Shown piece after piece: positions 25,161-33,716 of a DNA stretch of 38,572 bases; position 1 is the first letter of the stretch, and every line of letters begins with the position of its first letter. A program made the position numbers and the translations under genes. The stretch is from Clostridia bacterium. Lineage in GTDB: Bacteria; Bacillota; Clostridia; Oscillospirales; CAG-272. The stretch lies in assembly GCA_017456005.1 (NCBI GenBank), contig JAFTLJ010000041.1:1-38572 (forward strand), read 5' to 3'. The notes below the pieces were generated by a model that saw only the letters and a program-made list of their open reading frames with translations, had not been told where the DNA came from and searched no databases.

Positions 25161-25231
25161 CGCCCTTGCGGGCAAGTGAAATAGCTTTGCTGTGAAATAT
25201 TTGCTGACGCGAATGTGGGCAAATTTCACTT
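25161..25231. repeat. Hairpin-rich intergenic repeat-like element
   Basis: Contains GCCC-TTGC-GGGC (25162-25173), GTGAAATATTTGC (25192-25204) facing GCAAATTTCAC (25219-25229), and AAGTGAAAT (25174-25182) able to pair with ATTTCACTT (25223-25231). The arms compete, so alternative folds are possible. Its TTTCAC/GTGAAA-plus-GC-clamp wording resembles dispersed intergenic palindromes of gut Clostridia; copy number cannot be judged from one window. Confidence 0.45.
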
Positions 25232-25288
25232 AAAACCGCAAGGCTTCAATATCACGCTGAATACAAACGAAGCATATCACCGAAACTC

Positions 25289-25317
25289 TTTACAGCTTTC
25301 CTATTTTATGCTATACT
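25289..25317 (+). promoter_or_regulatory. Promoter of the beta-helix protein gene
   Basis: TTTACA at 25289-25294, 17-nt spacer, TATACT at 25312-25317. About 25 nt downstream lies a compound dyad at 25342-25366 (GCACAA...TTGTGC enclosing AACGA-CC-TCGTT), a likely operator or leader hairpin. Confidence 0.7.
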
Positions 25318-25406
25318 AATCTCGGTAAAAACGCTCATCTGGCACAAACGACCTCGTTCATTGTGCGACGCACGATTTTGTAAAAAAACACAGGGAAGTG
25401 AATTGT

Positions 25407-26504
25407 ATGAATGTTTTTTATGTAATGGATTATATTTCAGATGTCGCTTGCGACAGCGAGGCGATAGACGCTTGCCTTGGAAAAGCCAAGGAAACGGTCG
25501 GAGAAACGCAGATAGTTTTTTCGGGCAAGGATTTTTTTATAGACCGCGCAATATGTATACCTTCGGATACGGAGATATTGATAGATGGTTGCTCCGTGCA
25601 GCAACGAAATTACGTTTATGATAATATTTTTCGCGGCGACAATCTGCTTATAGACGATTCTAACCCTTACGGCGCGCCTCTTGACGTATTGCCGCTTAAA
25701 AATATTAAGATCACGGGCAAAAACGGTGCGCGCTTAATAGGCCCTTCCAAAAACCGCGTGGGTTACCATAAGGTATTGAAGGAATATCAACCGATGGTGG
25801 GGGATTTTTGGGGCTACCGCACACATATGATATCACTTTCGTTCTGTGAGGGCTTTGAAATATCGGGGCTTTCTTTATCGCAGACCATGGGCTGGGCTGT
25901 AAGCTTTGATGCCTGCTCGGAGGGCAGCGTGCACGATATCGATATTCGTTCCGACGTGAAAAACGGAGACGGCATAGATTTTCGTTCTGGCTGCCATCAT
26001 TGCAAGGCGGAAAATATCACGGGCTTTACCTCGGACGATACCGTAGCCTGCACGGCACTTTCAAGGGGTAGCCGATTTGAGCAGTACCCCGCAAAGAATT
26101 ATCTTGTTCCGAGCGAGCCGTACAATGCATCACATACGGAAATTGACGGCTCGATTCACGATATTGAAATAAAAAATATCAAGACGGGCGGTTACCACCA
26201 CGGTGCAATATGCCTTTCAGCCTGGGGGAATAAGGTTTATAATATCAGCATCTCCGATTTTCACGAAACGGATGAAGGGAAAAGAGAATCCACCGTAAAG
26301 ATCTACACGGGATATGGCGATGAATATAAGAACGGAGATATTCACCACGTAAAGCTCGAGAACATTCATTCAAGGATAGCGAAGTATGCCGTTCAGGTTA
26401 TGTGTGACGTGGAGCATTTAGAGGCAGAGAATATTTTTTTGAATAATGATAATAAAAGTGAGCAGAAATCCGCCTCGCTGCCGAGAAAGGCGGCAGAAAA
26501 GTGA
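25407..26504 (+). CDS. GH28-like right-handed beta-helix protein
   Basis: 365 residues starting at the ATG preceded by AGGGAAG; a GTG at 25398 overlaps the SD. From about residue 95 on, the sequence shows regular parallel beta-helix periodicity (IKITGKNGARLIG, EISGLSLSQTMGWAVSF, IHDIEIKNIKTGG). Two segments recall polygalacturonase active-site motifs: NGDGID (186-191; NTDG-D in GH28) and SDDTVAC (209-215; G-DD-A), plus GGYHHGAICLSAWG (261-274) in place of the G-GHG-S-GS motif. No signal peptide, so it is probably cytosolic and would act on imported oligosaccharides. Substrate is not determined. Confidence 0.75.
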   Translation: MNVFYVMDYISDVACDSEAIDACLGKAKETVGETQIVFSGKDFFIDRAICIPSDTEILIDGCSVQQRNYVYDNIFRGDNLLIDDSNPYGAPLDVLPLKNIKITGKNGARLIGPSKNRVGYHKVLKEYQPMVGDFWGYRTHMISLSFCEGFEISGLSLSQTMGWAVSFDACSEGSVHDIDIRSDVKNGDGIDFRSGCHHCKAENITGFTSDDTVACTALSRGSRFEQYPAKNYLVPSEPYNASHTEIDGSIHDIEIKNIKTGGYHHGAICLSAWGNKVYNISISDFHETDEGKRESTVKIYTGYGDEYKNGDIHHVKLENIHSRIAKYAVQVMCDVEHLEAENIFLNNDNKSEQKSASLPRKAAEK

Positions 26505-27013
26505 AAAAGCAAATTCTTACAAAGCAAATAATACAGCAAGCGCTTTTGGCGAAGATGAGCAAGAAAAAAACAGCCGCACTTTTTTTGACATTTGTTCTGT
26601 TGGCGGAAATCATCGTGGGTGTAATGTATGTTATTGCTTACGCAAACGGGGCGGAATTAAAAAATGACAGGCTCTCTTTTGCCGTACCGCACGTTAGCAT
26701 TCCCGTTATGTCTGTTGTTATATTGATTTTGACGTTTTTTCTTCTCGATTATTACTATGTTGATCTATATAAGATAAAAAGATGCAAATTTTATATCGTT
26801 GAAGAAAAGCTCTGCGAAAAAAAGAAAGAAACGGTGAAATATTATCGCCATACGGAAAAAGAAAATTTTCTTTGTTTTCGCTGTGGCAAAGTTGCCGTTG
26901 AGGATGCTGTTTATTATTGCTCCGATATAGGCGAGCGCTTCTATATTATTGAATTAAGGGCGAATAAGGCACCTATGCTGGCATATTCCACGAAATATTA
27001 TGAAATAAATTAG
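26501..27013 (+). CDS. Two-helix membrane protein of unknown function
   Basis: 170 residues, starting at a GTG that overlaps the upstream stop (GTGA junction), so it is translationally coupled to the beta-helix gene. Membrane segments lie at about 25-48 and 68-87. The C-terminal 80 residues are soluble and contain CFRCGK and a nearby Cys, perhaps a partial metal knuckle. I do not recognise the family. It ends at a bidirectional terminator. Confidence 0.6.
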   Translation: MKKQILTKQIIQQALLAKMSKKKTAALFLTFVLLAEIIVGVMYVIAYANGAELKNDRLSFAVPHVSIPVMSVVILILTFFLLDYYYVDLYKIKRCKFYIVEEKLCEKKKETVKYYRHTEKENFLCFRCGKVAVEDAVYYCSDIGERFYIIELRANKAPMLAYSTKYYEIN

Positions 27014-27027
27014 TGCATAAGCAAATA

Positions 27028-27055
27028 AAAACCCGAGAATTTCTCGGGTTTTTAT
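27028..27055. terminator. Bidirectional terminator between convergent genes
   Basis: AAAACCCGAG (27028-27037), 5-nt loop, CTCGGGTTTT (27043-27052), with A and T runs on both sides; it serves the plus-strand gene ending 27013 and the minus-strand gene ending 27060. Confidence 0.85.
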
Positions 27056-27059
27056 GGTT

Positions 27060-28022
27060 TTAATCAAACTGTTCCACAATGCGTATCTCGCCTGTGTCAA
27101 TGTCTTCAAAATAATACTCTTTACAGAGTGTATTTTTATATTCCTTGCCTTTTTTGCGTTTTTCTTCTATAAAACGCATAGGTTTGCCGCTTGCGGAAAT
27201 CTGCCATTCCGCATTTTGTACCCAATAGGGGTGCTTTTTTGTTTTGCAAGGAAATGCTTCTTTTATTTTTTCTTTGCCGATTTTTATACGTGCGGTTTGG
27301 GAAAGATTTTCGGGTATGCTTGCTATAATACCGTCTATAATTTCACCTATAACACGTTCCGCCGCGAGGTCTGCTCCGCCTATATAGTCGGGGCATATGT
27401 CGATTGTGAAAGCCGCTTTTTTGTACATCGTTTCATCTCGAACGATGTTTTCTTCGGGGAAAATTTCCTGCATAAGCTTTGCAAGGCGTGATTGCACTTC
27501 CACGTAATACCAAAGTTGTGTTCTTGCTTTATAATCTGTAATGCTATGGGCGTCATATGGTTTTTCGATGATGGTTGCATATTTTCTTTCGAAAAGACTG
27601 CGAACCAGATCGGGCAGCTCGCCGATATGCTCTTGATTTTTTTCGGGGCTATCTACGCCGCATTTTAAGTGGTAGAGCATAATGGGGACAATAGTTTTAC
27701 CGAATATATTTTTTTCTTTATTTGCTTGATCAAGCAAATAAACGAGCGTTTTTGAAAATTCAAACTGAACGTCAAACGTAGCATCTTTTGCCGAAAAAAG
27801 CTTGTTTTTTGCTTCGGTTATTGCTTTTTGCTCTTCTTCCGAAAGCTGTGCAAGAAAATAATCTAGTGCAACTTCCTCGTGCACGTTTTGGGTTTTGTCC
27901 TCTGGCACGAGGCTTTGTAGCCAATCGAAAAGCCCGGGATTTTCTTCGAGGTATGAAAAAAACTCCTCGGGAGATAATTTTCCCTCGATATAGGCGATTA
28001 TTTTGCTTTTATAATCAGCCAT
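27060..28022 (-). CDS. Uncharacterised cytosolic protein
   Basis: 320 residues with no signal peptide or membrane segment. The N-terminal 90 residues are helical and acidic (LSPEEFFSYLEENPGLFDWLQSLV). The middle is helical. The C-terminal part ends in a beta-rich segment with WQISASGKPMRFIEEKRKKG and a terminal YYFEDIDTGEIRIVEQFD. The repeated 'HPYWVQNAEWQI' type sequence suggests a small binding domain, but I cannot name the family. The start overlaps the end of the fucosidase gene by 8 nt, so they are cotranscribed. Immunity-type proteins share this general look; that is only an impression. Confidence 0.65.
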   Translation of the reverse strand: MADYKSKIIAYIEGKLSPEEFFSYLEENPGLFDWLQSLVPEDKTQNVHEEVALDYFLAQLSEEEQKAITEAKNKLFSAKDATFDVQFEFSKTLVYLLDQANKEKNIFGKTIVPIMLYHLKCGVDSPEKNQEHIGELPDLVRSLFERKYATIIEKPYDAHSITDYKARTQLWYYVEVQSRLAKLMQEIFPEENIVRDETMYKKAAFTIDICPDYIGGADLAAERVIGEIIDGIIASIPENLSQTARIKIGKEKIKEAFPCKTKKHPYWVQNAEWQISASGKPMRFIEEKRKKGKEYKNTLCKEYYFEDIDTGEIRIVEQFD

Positions 28023-29091
28023 TTTTTATAGCCTCGCCAAATTCCTTAACCGCCGTATAGTATGCTTCGGGCACGCTGCCGTCTGCCGCGGGGGCTATGT
28101 TGAGCAACAGGTTGCCGCCCCATTTTTTGCAGGTTTCGTATTGGTTCAAGGTGATGTCGAGCGCACGGTATTTATCTGCGTTCTTTACGTAGGACCAGCC
28201 GCCACCCACGTGCCATATCTGGCAGGTTTCCCAGGGCATACCGGGGTCTTCTTTGGGGAGGTGACATTCGTACTGCGAGCAATAGTCGCCTATACCCCAG
28301 CCCCACAGACGGTCGTTTACCACTATCTGCGGCTGGAGCGCGCGTATTTCGTCTATCGTGATAACGTTTGTAAGGTCTTTCAAAGAGCCGTCGAACCACA
28401 AAAGGTCTATCTGCCCGTAGCGTGTGAGCAGTTCACGAACCTGCGCGTTTACGTATTCAACGTATTTATCGTAATGCTCCTTGGGCATTTCGGGCAGAGT
28501 GTCTATGGGCTTGTGGTCTATATCCTTGTAAGGTCTTTCCGGGTGAGCCTCGGAGTGCGAACCGGGCATAAACGACATATATTTTTGGTTTATGCGCCAA
28601 TCGGGAGGGGAATAATATAGCCCCACCTTAAGCCCGAGCTTTCTGCAAGCGGCTACGTATTCGCCTACAAGGTCGCGGCCGCCCATATAATTTTTTGTGG
28701 AAAAATCGCTCGCGTCGGAGGGCCAGAGAGAAAAACCGTCGTGATGTTTGGTGGTGAGAACGGCGTAGGTAAAGCCTGCGTTCTTTGCGGCGGAAAGCCA
28801 TTCTTCGGGGTTGTATTTATCGGGGTTGAAATCTTTTGCAAGTGCCCAATATTCTCGCGGAGTAAGAATACCGTTGCCTTTTGCGCGGCGGATGGGTTCA
28901 TCCATCATGCCCCAGGAAATATCGAGGTCGCCGTGTACGGCGGAAATGCCGTAGTGAATGAACAAGCCGAGGTTTACGGGCTTGTAGTACCAAGCGGCGC
29001 CGGGATGTGTGGTTTTGGAAAAGGTGCCGCCGGAGGAGGAGGCGTTGCCTATAATATCGTGCTGTGCGGCAACTGTTTTGTTTGTACTCAT
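28015..29091 (-). CDS. Alpha-L-fucosidase, GH29 family
   Basis: 358 residues, covering the GH29 catalytic barrel without the usual C-terminal beta-sandwich. Landmarks are GLFIHYGISAV (His46), TTKHHDGFSLW (His116/His117), and the nucleophile Asp234 in DLLWFDGS. A late strand reads GGNLLLNIAPAADGSVPE. There is no signal peptide, so hydrolysis of fucosides would be intracellular, after import. A good SD (AGGAG) and promoter precede it. Sequence alone does not tell alpha-1,2 from alpha-1,3/4 or other linkage, and some GH29 members act on other sugars. Confidence 0.92.
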   Translation of the reverse strand: MSTNKTVAAQHDIIGNASSSGGTFSKTTHPGAAWYYKPVNLGLFIHYGISAVHGDLDISWGMMDEPIRRAKGNGILTPREYWALAKDFNPDKYNPEEWLSAAKNAGFTYAVLTTKHHDGFSLWPSDASDFSTKNYMGGRDLVGEYVAACRKLGLKVGLYYSPPDWRINQKYMSFMPGSHSEAHPERPYKDIDHKPIDTLPEMPKEHYDKYVEYVNAQVRELLTRYGQIDLLWFDGSLKDLTNVITIDEIRALQPQIVVNDRLWGWGIGDYCSQYECHLPKEDPGMPWETCQIWHVGGGWSYVKNADKYRALDITLNQYETCKKWGGNLLLNIAPAADGSVPEAYYTAVKEFGEAIKNG

Positions 29092-29154
29092 AAGCTTCTC
29101 CTAAAAAATGAAAAATTTGTTCTGTGGGTGTATTTTGTGCCATATGCTTGTAAA

Positions 29155-29184
29155 ATTTTAGCATACAAAAGAGCTTTTTGTCAA
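29155..29184 (-). promoter_or_regulatory. Promoter of the fucosidase gene
   Basis: Minus strand: TTGACA (29184-29179), 18-nt spacer, TAAAAT (29160-29155). The start codon is 64 nt further on. Confidence 0.75.
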
Positions 29185-29305
29185 TCCTTTTCGTGCAACT
29201 TGGCGATTTTAGGAATTTTTATGCAAAAAAATTTCAATAAAATATGTACAAAACGAAATGATTGTGATACAATATATAAGTAAAATTATATTCGGAGGCG
29301 ATTTT

Positions 29306-29866
29306 TTGAAAAATAAGATTATTATGCTTGCGTGCTTTGCGCTTTGCGCCTGCTTTCTGCTTGCTTCCTGTGCGCCCAAGATAAGCGTGCTGGAGGATTA
29401 CTGCTTTGCTGTGGCAAGGTTTGACTTGGAAAAAGCGGCAGAATGTACCGTAAGCGGCGATGCGGAAAAATATTTCGAAACCGTTTTGGAGCTTTCGCAA
29501 AGCCTTACGGAAGAGCAACGCGGCATAGCGAAGGAGCTTTTCTCCCAAATGAAATTTACGGATTTTGCAGAGGAGGATGGCTTTTATACCGTTACGGTAA
29601 AATATATTGATTTTTCGGCGCTTATCAAAAGCGTGAACGACAGCCTTGCAGTGGGCACGGGCACCGCTTCCGATTATCTCCGCGAAATTATAGACAGCGG
29701 AAGAATACAAAATCAATTTCTAAAAACAGAGCAGAGTGTAAAGGTCGTGCTTGCGGAAACGGACGGAAAAGCAAAGCTAGCGCTCGGTTATTCGGGCGAA
29801 AACGCGCGTTTTACGGCTCTCGTGGGGCTCGATACCTTCCTGCGCTGGTATTCAACGAAAAGATGA
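29306..29866 (+). CDS. Putative lipoprotein of unknown function
   Basis: 186 residues starting at TTG (29306), set by the SD GGAGG at 29294-29298; there is no ATG upstream with a comparable SD. Lipobox LASC gives Cys22. The mature part is a helical then beta-rich domain (LEDYCFAVARFDLEKAAEC, DGFYTVTVKYIDF), resembling small DUF5105-like lipoproteins, but not firmly assignable. It directly precedes rlmB. Confidence 0.7.
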   Translation: MKNKIIMLACFALCACFLLASCAPKISVLEDYCFAVARFDLEKAAECTVSGDAEKYFETVLELSQSLTEEQRGIAKELFSQMKFTDFAEEDGFYTVTVKYIDFSALIKSVNDSLAVGTGTASDYLREIIDSGRIQNQFLKTEQSVKVVLAETDGKAKLALGYSGENARFTALVGLDTFLRWYSTKR

Positions 29867-29878
29867 GGTCAGCTTAAT

Positions 29879-30682
29879 ATGGAATATAAGAACAAAAAGA
29901 ACTTCCGCGAAAAGGGCGTGCGCGAGGAGCGCACGGCAGACGCAGAGGATGGCAGCGTTATCGTGGGCAGAAACCCCGTGCTGGAGCTGCTTAAAAGCGG
30001 ACGCGGAATAGAAAAAATATACATTCTGAAGGGCGAGCGTGAGGGCTCTGTTACGAAAATTTTCGCAGAAGCGCGCGCACGCGGCATAAACGTTGCCGAA
30101 ACGGACAAGCAAAAGCTCGATATGCTCGCGGGGGGCAACGCGCACCAGGGCGTGGCGGCGATAGCCTCTGTAAAAGAATACGTAACGCTTAAGCAGATAG
30201 TGGAGCTTGCGGCGGAAAAGGGCGAAAAGCCGCTTATCGTCGTTTGCGACGGCGTGGAGGACCCGCACAACATCGGCGCTATTATAAGATGTGCAGAGGG
30301 CGCGGGAGCCCATGGCTTGGTTATAGGCAAAAGGCACGCACCCGCTCTCGGGCAAACGGTGTTTAAAGCCAGCGCGGGCGCGGCAGAGCACCTACCCATA
30401 GCGAAGGTTACGAATATAGCCGCCGCTATAGAGGAGCTCAAAGAGCTCGGCGTGTGGACCTTTGCGGCGGAAGCCGGCGGTGCGGATTACCACAGCACAG
30501 ATTTCGACCTGCCCTGCGCCATAGTAATGGGCAGCGAGGGAAACGGCGTTTCCCGCCTTGTAAAAGAAAAATGTGATTTCCTTGTTTCCATACCTATGTA
30601 CGGCAAGGTAAACTCGCTCAACGTTTCCACAGCGGCATCGGTCCTTCTTTTCGATGCGGCGTTCAAACAAAGAAATAAATAA
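29879..30682 (+). CDS. rlmB: 23S rRNA (guanosine-2'-O-)-methyltransferase, RlmB/SpoU family
   Basis: 267 residues. SpoU-family methyltransferases use S-adenosylmethionine to methylate a ribose 2'-OH. The N-terminal substrate-binding domain begins VIVGRNPVLELLKSG. The catalytic trefoil-knot fold is marked by CDGVEDPHNIGAIIRCAEGAGAHG (motif 1, with the conserved Asn and Arg), VMGSEGNGVSRLV (motif 2) and IPMYGKVNSLNVSTAASVLLF (motif 3). It is the RlmB rather than TrmL subgroup by length and N-terminal domain. SD GAGGT lies 9 nt before the ATG. Confidence 0.93.
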   Translation: MEYKNKKNFREKGVREERTADAEDGSVIVGRNPVLELLKSGRGIEKIYILKGEREGSVTKIFAEARARGINVAETDKQKLDMLAGGNAHQGVAAIASVKEYVTLKQIVELAAEKGEKPLIVVCDGVEDPHNIGAIIRCAEGAGAHGLVIGKRHAPALGQTVFKASAGAAEHLPIAKVTNIAAAIEELKELGVWTFAAEAGGADYHSTDFDLPCAIVMGSEGNGVSRLVKEKCDFLVSIPMYGKVNSLNVSTAASVLLFDAAFKQRNK

Positions 30683-30701
30683 TAAGCAGGAGGTTAAAGT
30701 T

Positions 30702-33674
30702 ATGGCATATAATGATAAAGAAGCCGCAAGCGGCTTCGATGTTACTGCAAACGAGATGCTTCGCAGGCTGAACAACCAGTATAAAGCAGACCGCTTTGCC
30801 GACAAATATACGGAAAACGCAGAATATCTCAAAGCCGAGGACGGCAGCGTCCAAATAGATATAAGCACGCTTTCCGACGAAGAATTTAAAACGCTTTTCG
30901 ACAGTTACCTTGCAACCTCTAATATGAACGTTTCCGAAATGACGGATTCCACATATAAGAGCTTGCAATACCATATTGTAAATTTGCAGAAAAAATCGGG
31001 CGCGATGCTCCTTACTGGCGACGAAATGGAAAAACGCTTTGAGGATGCGCAAACCCCTGTTTTCGTACCCGAAGACGAGGGCGTTTCCACAACGGAAATA
31101 CCCGTGCCGCCGAAAACGGATATTTTCTCGGCGGACGAAGGCGAAGAATTCGGCGAAACGACCGAATTTATAATGCACGATTCCAAAACATTCGACAGAC
31201 TAAGAGAAGAAGCCAAGCCCCAACCCCAGGAAGAGGAAAAAAGCGAGGAAGAAGCGCTGAAACAGCGCAGAATGTCTATTTTTTCGAAGCTGAAGGCGCT
31301 TATGCGCGATGAAGAACCCGAGGAAGAAACGCCTGCGGCAGAGCCCGAAGAGCCCATAGCAGAACCCGAACCGGAAGAAACACCCGAAGAGCCTGCAACG
31401 GAAGAATTTATCATCCCCTCTTACATAGCGGATGAAGCGGAAAATGCGCTCGGCTCTGCGGAAGAAGAAACGACCCCCGAGGAGGAAATGCTCGAAAACT
31501 ACTTAGAGGATTCCTCTGAGCTGGAGGCATACGAGCCGAAGATAGAGCCTGCAGAGGAACCGGAGAAAATACCCGAAGAGCCCGAAGAGCCCGAAGAGCC
31601 CGAAGCGGAAAGCTTTGAAGAAGATACGTTCGAAGAAGAAGCTTTTGAAGAGCTTCCCGACATAGAAGATTTTGAAGAGGAAGAGGAGATCCCCGACGAA
31701 ATAGTGCCCGAGGAGCCGGAGGAATACATTTCCGAAGAGCAGGAAGAATACATAACCGAAGAAGACACTATGGAAGAGGAAGAGCCCTTCGCACAAGAGG
31801 GTGAAGAACCGATAGAGGACGCCGATATAGTGGATGCGCTCGTGGCAGACCCGATAGAGGATTACGAGGACGTGCCCAAGCACATTTTCGACGAGCCCTC
31901 CTACGAAACAGAAGAAAACGACTACCCTGAAGCGCCTGCGGAACGCGAGGAAGAAGCCGAAGAAGGCACAAAAGACTACGTTTCTTTCGAACAGAACTCC
32001 GAAATTATCGCGGAATACAAGAAAAAGTACACGTCTGTGCGCGTGCGTATGGGTATAGGCGTGGCGCTTGCCGCAATACTCCTTGTGCTCGAAAATATTG
32101 GCATTTTCGGTATACAGCTCCCCGACTTTTTGCGTAACCCGGCTGTGCTCGTTCCCGTGGAATGGACACTGATATTTGCCTCTGCGCTGCTCGTTTGCGA
32201 TAGCCTCTTCAGCGCCGCTAAAAAGCTTATAAAATTCCAATTTGAGCCCGCTACCGTAACGCTGATAGCATTCCTTTTTGCGACCTGTACTACATTCTCT
32301 TCGCTCTTTATGGGCGCAGAGGTACGACTTTTCAATTTCCCCTTTGCAATTTGCGTGCTCTTTAACCTTATCTCTATTTTCCTTTCCGTGCGCAAAGAAA
32401 TTTTCACGTTCAAGGTTATTTCCTCTGCAAAGAAAAAACACGCCGTTGTTCGCATGACAGAGGAAGAATCTGCTGCGGAAGCGCAGGAATTTATGGATAA
32501 GCTTTCCGAAAAATCTGAATTTTACCGTGTTGACGAAGCAGATTTTGTGGATGAGTATTTTGCGCAGAAGAAGAAAGCGCCCGTTATGTACAAGCGCTTG
32601 CGCGTGCTTATTCCCGTTATTTTTGCAGCTTCCTGCGTTATAAGCGTGCTCGACGCGGTAATACAAAACGCCAATCTTTATGAAAGCCTTGCATTCGGCT
32701 ACCTTGCATTCGTTATGTGTGCGCCTATAGCCGTGTTCTTTGTAAACGAGCTTCCGCTCTACCTCAGTGCGGTTAAGGCTTATTCCAACAACAGCGCCAT
32801 TCTCGGCGATTCCGCGCCTGAAATTATGGAAAATATGGCTGTGGTTTCCTTTGCCGACAGCGACGTTTTCAAAACAGACGGCGTGAGAATAAAGGGTGTC
32901 AAGGTTATAGACAACAACAGAATAGACCATATTATTTATTACGCTTCTTCTGTGTTCAATATAGTGGGAGGTCCGCTTGCGAAGGTGTTCAAGCAGGCAT
33001 CGCTCGAAACGGCACAGCCCGAAAGCGCTGAAATACGCGTTATTTCCAGCAGAGGTATCGATGCGGCGATAGACGGCAAGCATATTGTTGTAGGCACGGA
33101 ACAGTTTATGGAAGCGCAGTGCTTCCGCCCCGTGCGCGAAGCCGGCGACGAAAACTGGGAAGGCAAAACAAACAGAAGAATACTCTATCTTGCTTGCGAT
33201 GAAGAGATAATTGCAAAATTCTACGTTGAATACAGCGTAAACCCCGAATTCGTTTACCTTGTGAAAAAGCTTTCCGAAAGCGGAATTTGTGTAAGCGTGC
33301 GTACAAACGACCCTTGCGTAGACGTAGATATATTCTACAAAAATAAGCTTGACCCCGAGCAGTACCCCTTGCGTGTGGTCAAGGGCGAAAACGAGGTAGA
33401 AACAAAATACAATGTTTCCGCAAAGAAATCGGGCATTGTGGCGGCAGGCTCTATAAAAGGCCTTATAAAGACTGTGCTTCTGTGCGACAGACTTGCAAAC
33501 GTTATGAAAACGAACCTTGTTGTAAAGGTCGTTTCCGCGCTCGCAGGCTTGCTAGTTATGGCTACGTTCGTGTTCATACACATCACGCTCGGCGGCGTAT
33601 GGTCGCTCTACTTCGGTATCTACCAGCTTTCCTGGCTCGTACCTGTTTACATTATTTCGAAAATCTATATTTAA
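30702..33674 (+). CDS. Acidic-tailed membrane protein resembling a catalytically dead P-type ATPase
   Basis: 990 residues from the ATG preceded by AGGAGG. Residues about 1-450 are cytosolic: an ordered N-terminal 120 residues, then about 320 residues extremely rich in Glu and Pro. From about 460 there are membrane helices, an A-domain-like loop and a CAP-containing helix near 665 in the place of the CPC/SPC helix of P1-type pumps. Next comes VVSFADSDVFKTDG (714-727) where P-type ATPases have FDKTGTLT, and TND-P (868-871) where they have TGDN. The GDG-ND motif is also absent. It has the pump's architecture but not its phosphorylation, phosphatase or Mg sites. It sits 19 nt after rlmB. A regulatory or structural role is inferred. 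Confidence 0.75.
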   Translation: MAYNDKEAASGFDVTANEMLRRLNNQYKADRFADKYTENAEYLKAEDGSVQIDISTLSDEEFKTLFDSYLATSNMNVSEMTDSTYKSLQYHIVNLQKKSGAMLLTGDEMEKRFEDAQTPVFVPEDEGVSTTEIPVPPKTDIFSADEGEEFGETTEFIMHDSKTFDRLREEAKPQPQEEEKSEEEALKQRRMSIFSKLKALMRDEEPEEETPAAEPEEPIAEPEPEETPEEPATEEFIIPSYIADEAENALGSAEEETTPEEEMLENYLEDSSELEAYEPKIEPAEEPEKIPEEPEEPEEPEAESFEEDTFEEEAFEELPDIEDFEEEEEIPDEIVPEEPEEYISEEQEEYITEEDTMEEEEPFAQEGEEPIEDADIVDALVADPIEDYEDVPKHIFDEPSYETEENDYPEAPAEREEEAEEGTKDYVSFEQNSEIIAEYKKKYTSVRVRMGIGVALAAILLVLENIGIFGIQLPDFLRNPAVLVPVEWTLIFASALLVCDSLFSAAKKLIKFQFEPATVTLIAFLFATCTTFSSLFMGAEVRLFNFPFAICVLFNLISIFLSVRKEIFTFKVISSAKKKHAVVRMTEEESAAEAQEFMDKLSEKSEFYRVDEADFVDEYFAQKKKAPVMYKRLRVLIPVIFAASCVISVLDAVIQNANLYESLAFGYLAFVMCAPIAVFFVNELPLYLSAVKAYSNNSAILGDSAPEIMENMAVVSFADSDVFKTDGVRIKGVKVIDNNRIDHIIYYASSVFNIVGGPLAKVFKQASLETAQPESAEIRVISSRGIDAAIDGKHIVVGTEQFMEAQCFRPVREAGDENWEGKTNRRILYLACDEEIIAKFYVEYSVNPEFVYLVKKLSESGICVSVRTNDPCVDVDIFYKNKLDPEQYPLRVVKGENEVETKYNVSAKKSGIVAAGSIKGLIKTVLLCDRLANVMKTNLVVKVVSALAGLLVMATFVFIHITLGGVWSLYFGIYQLSWLVPVYIISKIYI

Positions 33675-33681
33675 GCAAAAG

Positions 33682-33711
33682 AAAAATCCCGATTTGAAAT
33701 CGGGATTTTTT
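33682..33711. terminator. Bidirectional terminator
   Basis: 13-bp stem (33682-33694 with 33698-33710) with A and T runs on its flanks, between the convergent ATPase-like (plus) and carboxypeptidase (minus) genes. Confidence 0.9.
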
Positions 33712-33716
33712 ATTTG

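Noticed and set aside
24359..25400. Possible integration of an island at tRNA-Gln
   Set aside because: The next genes are A/T-rich, but no copy of the tRNA 3' end and no integrase is present in the window.
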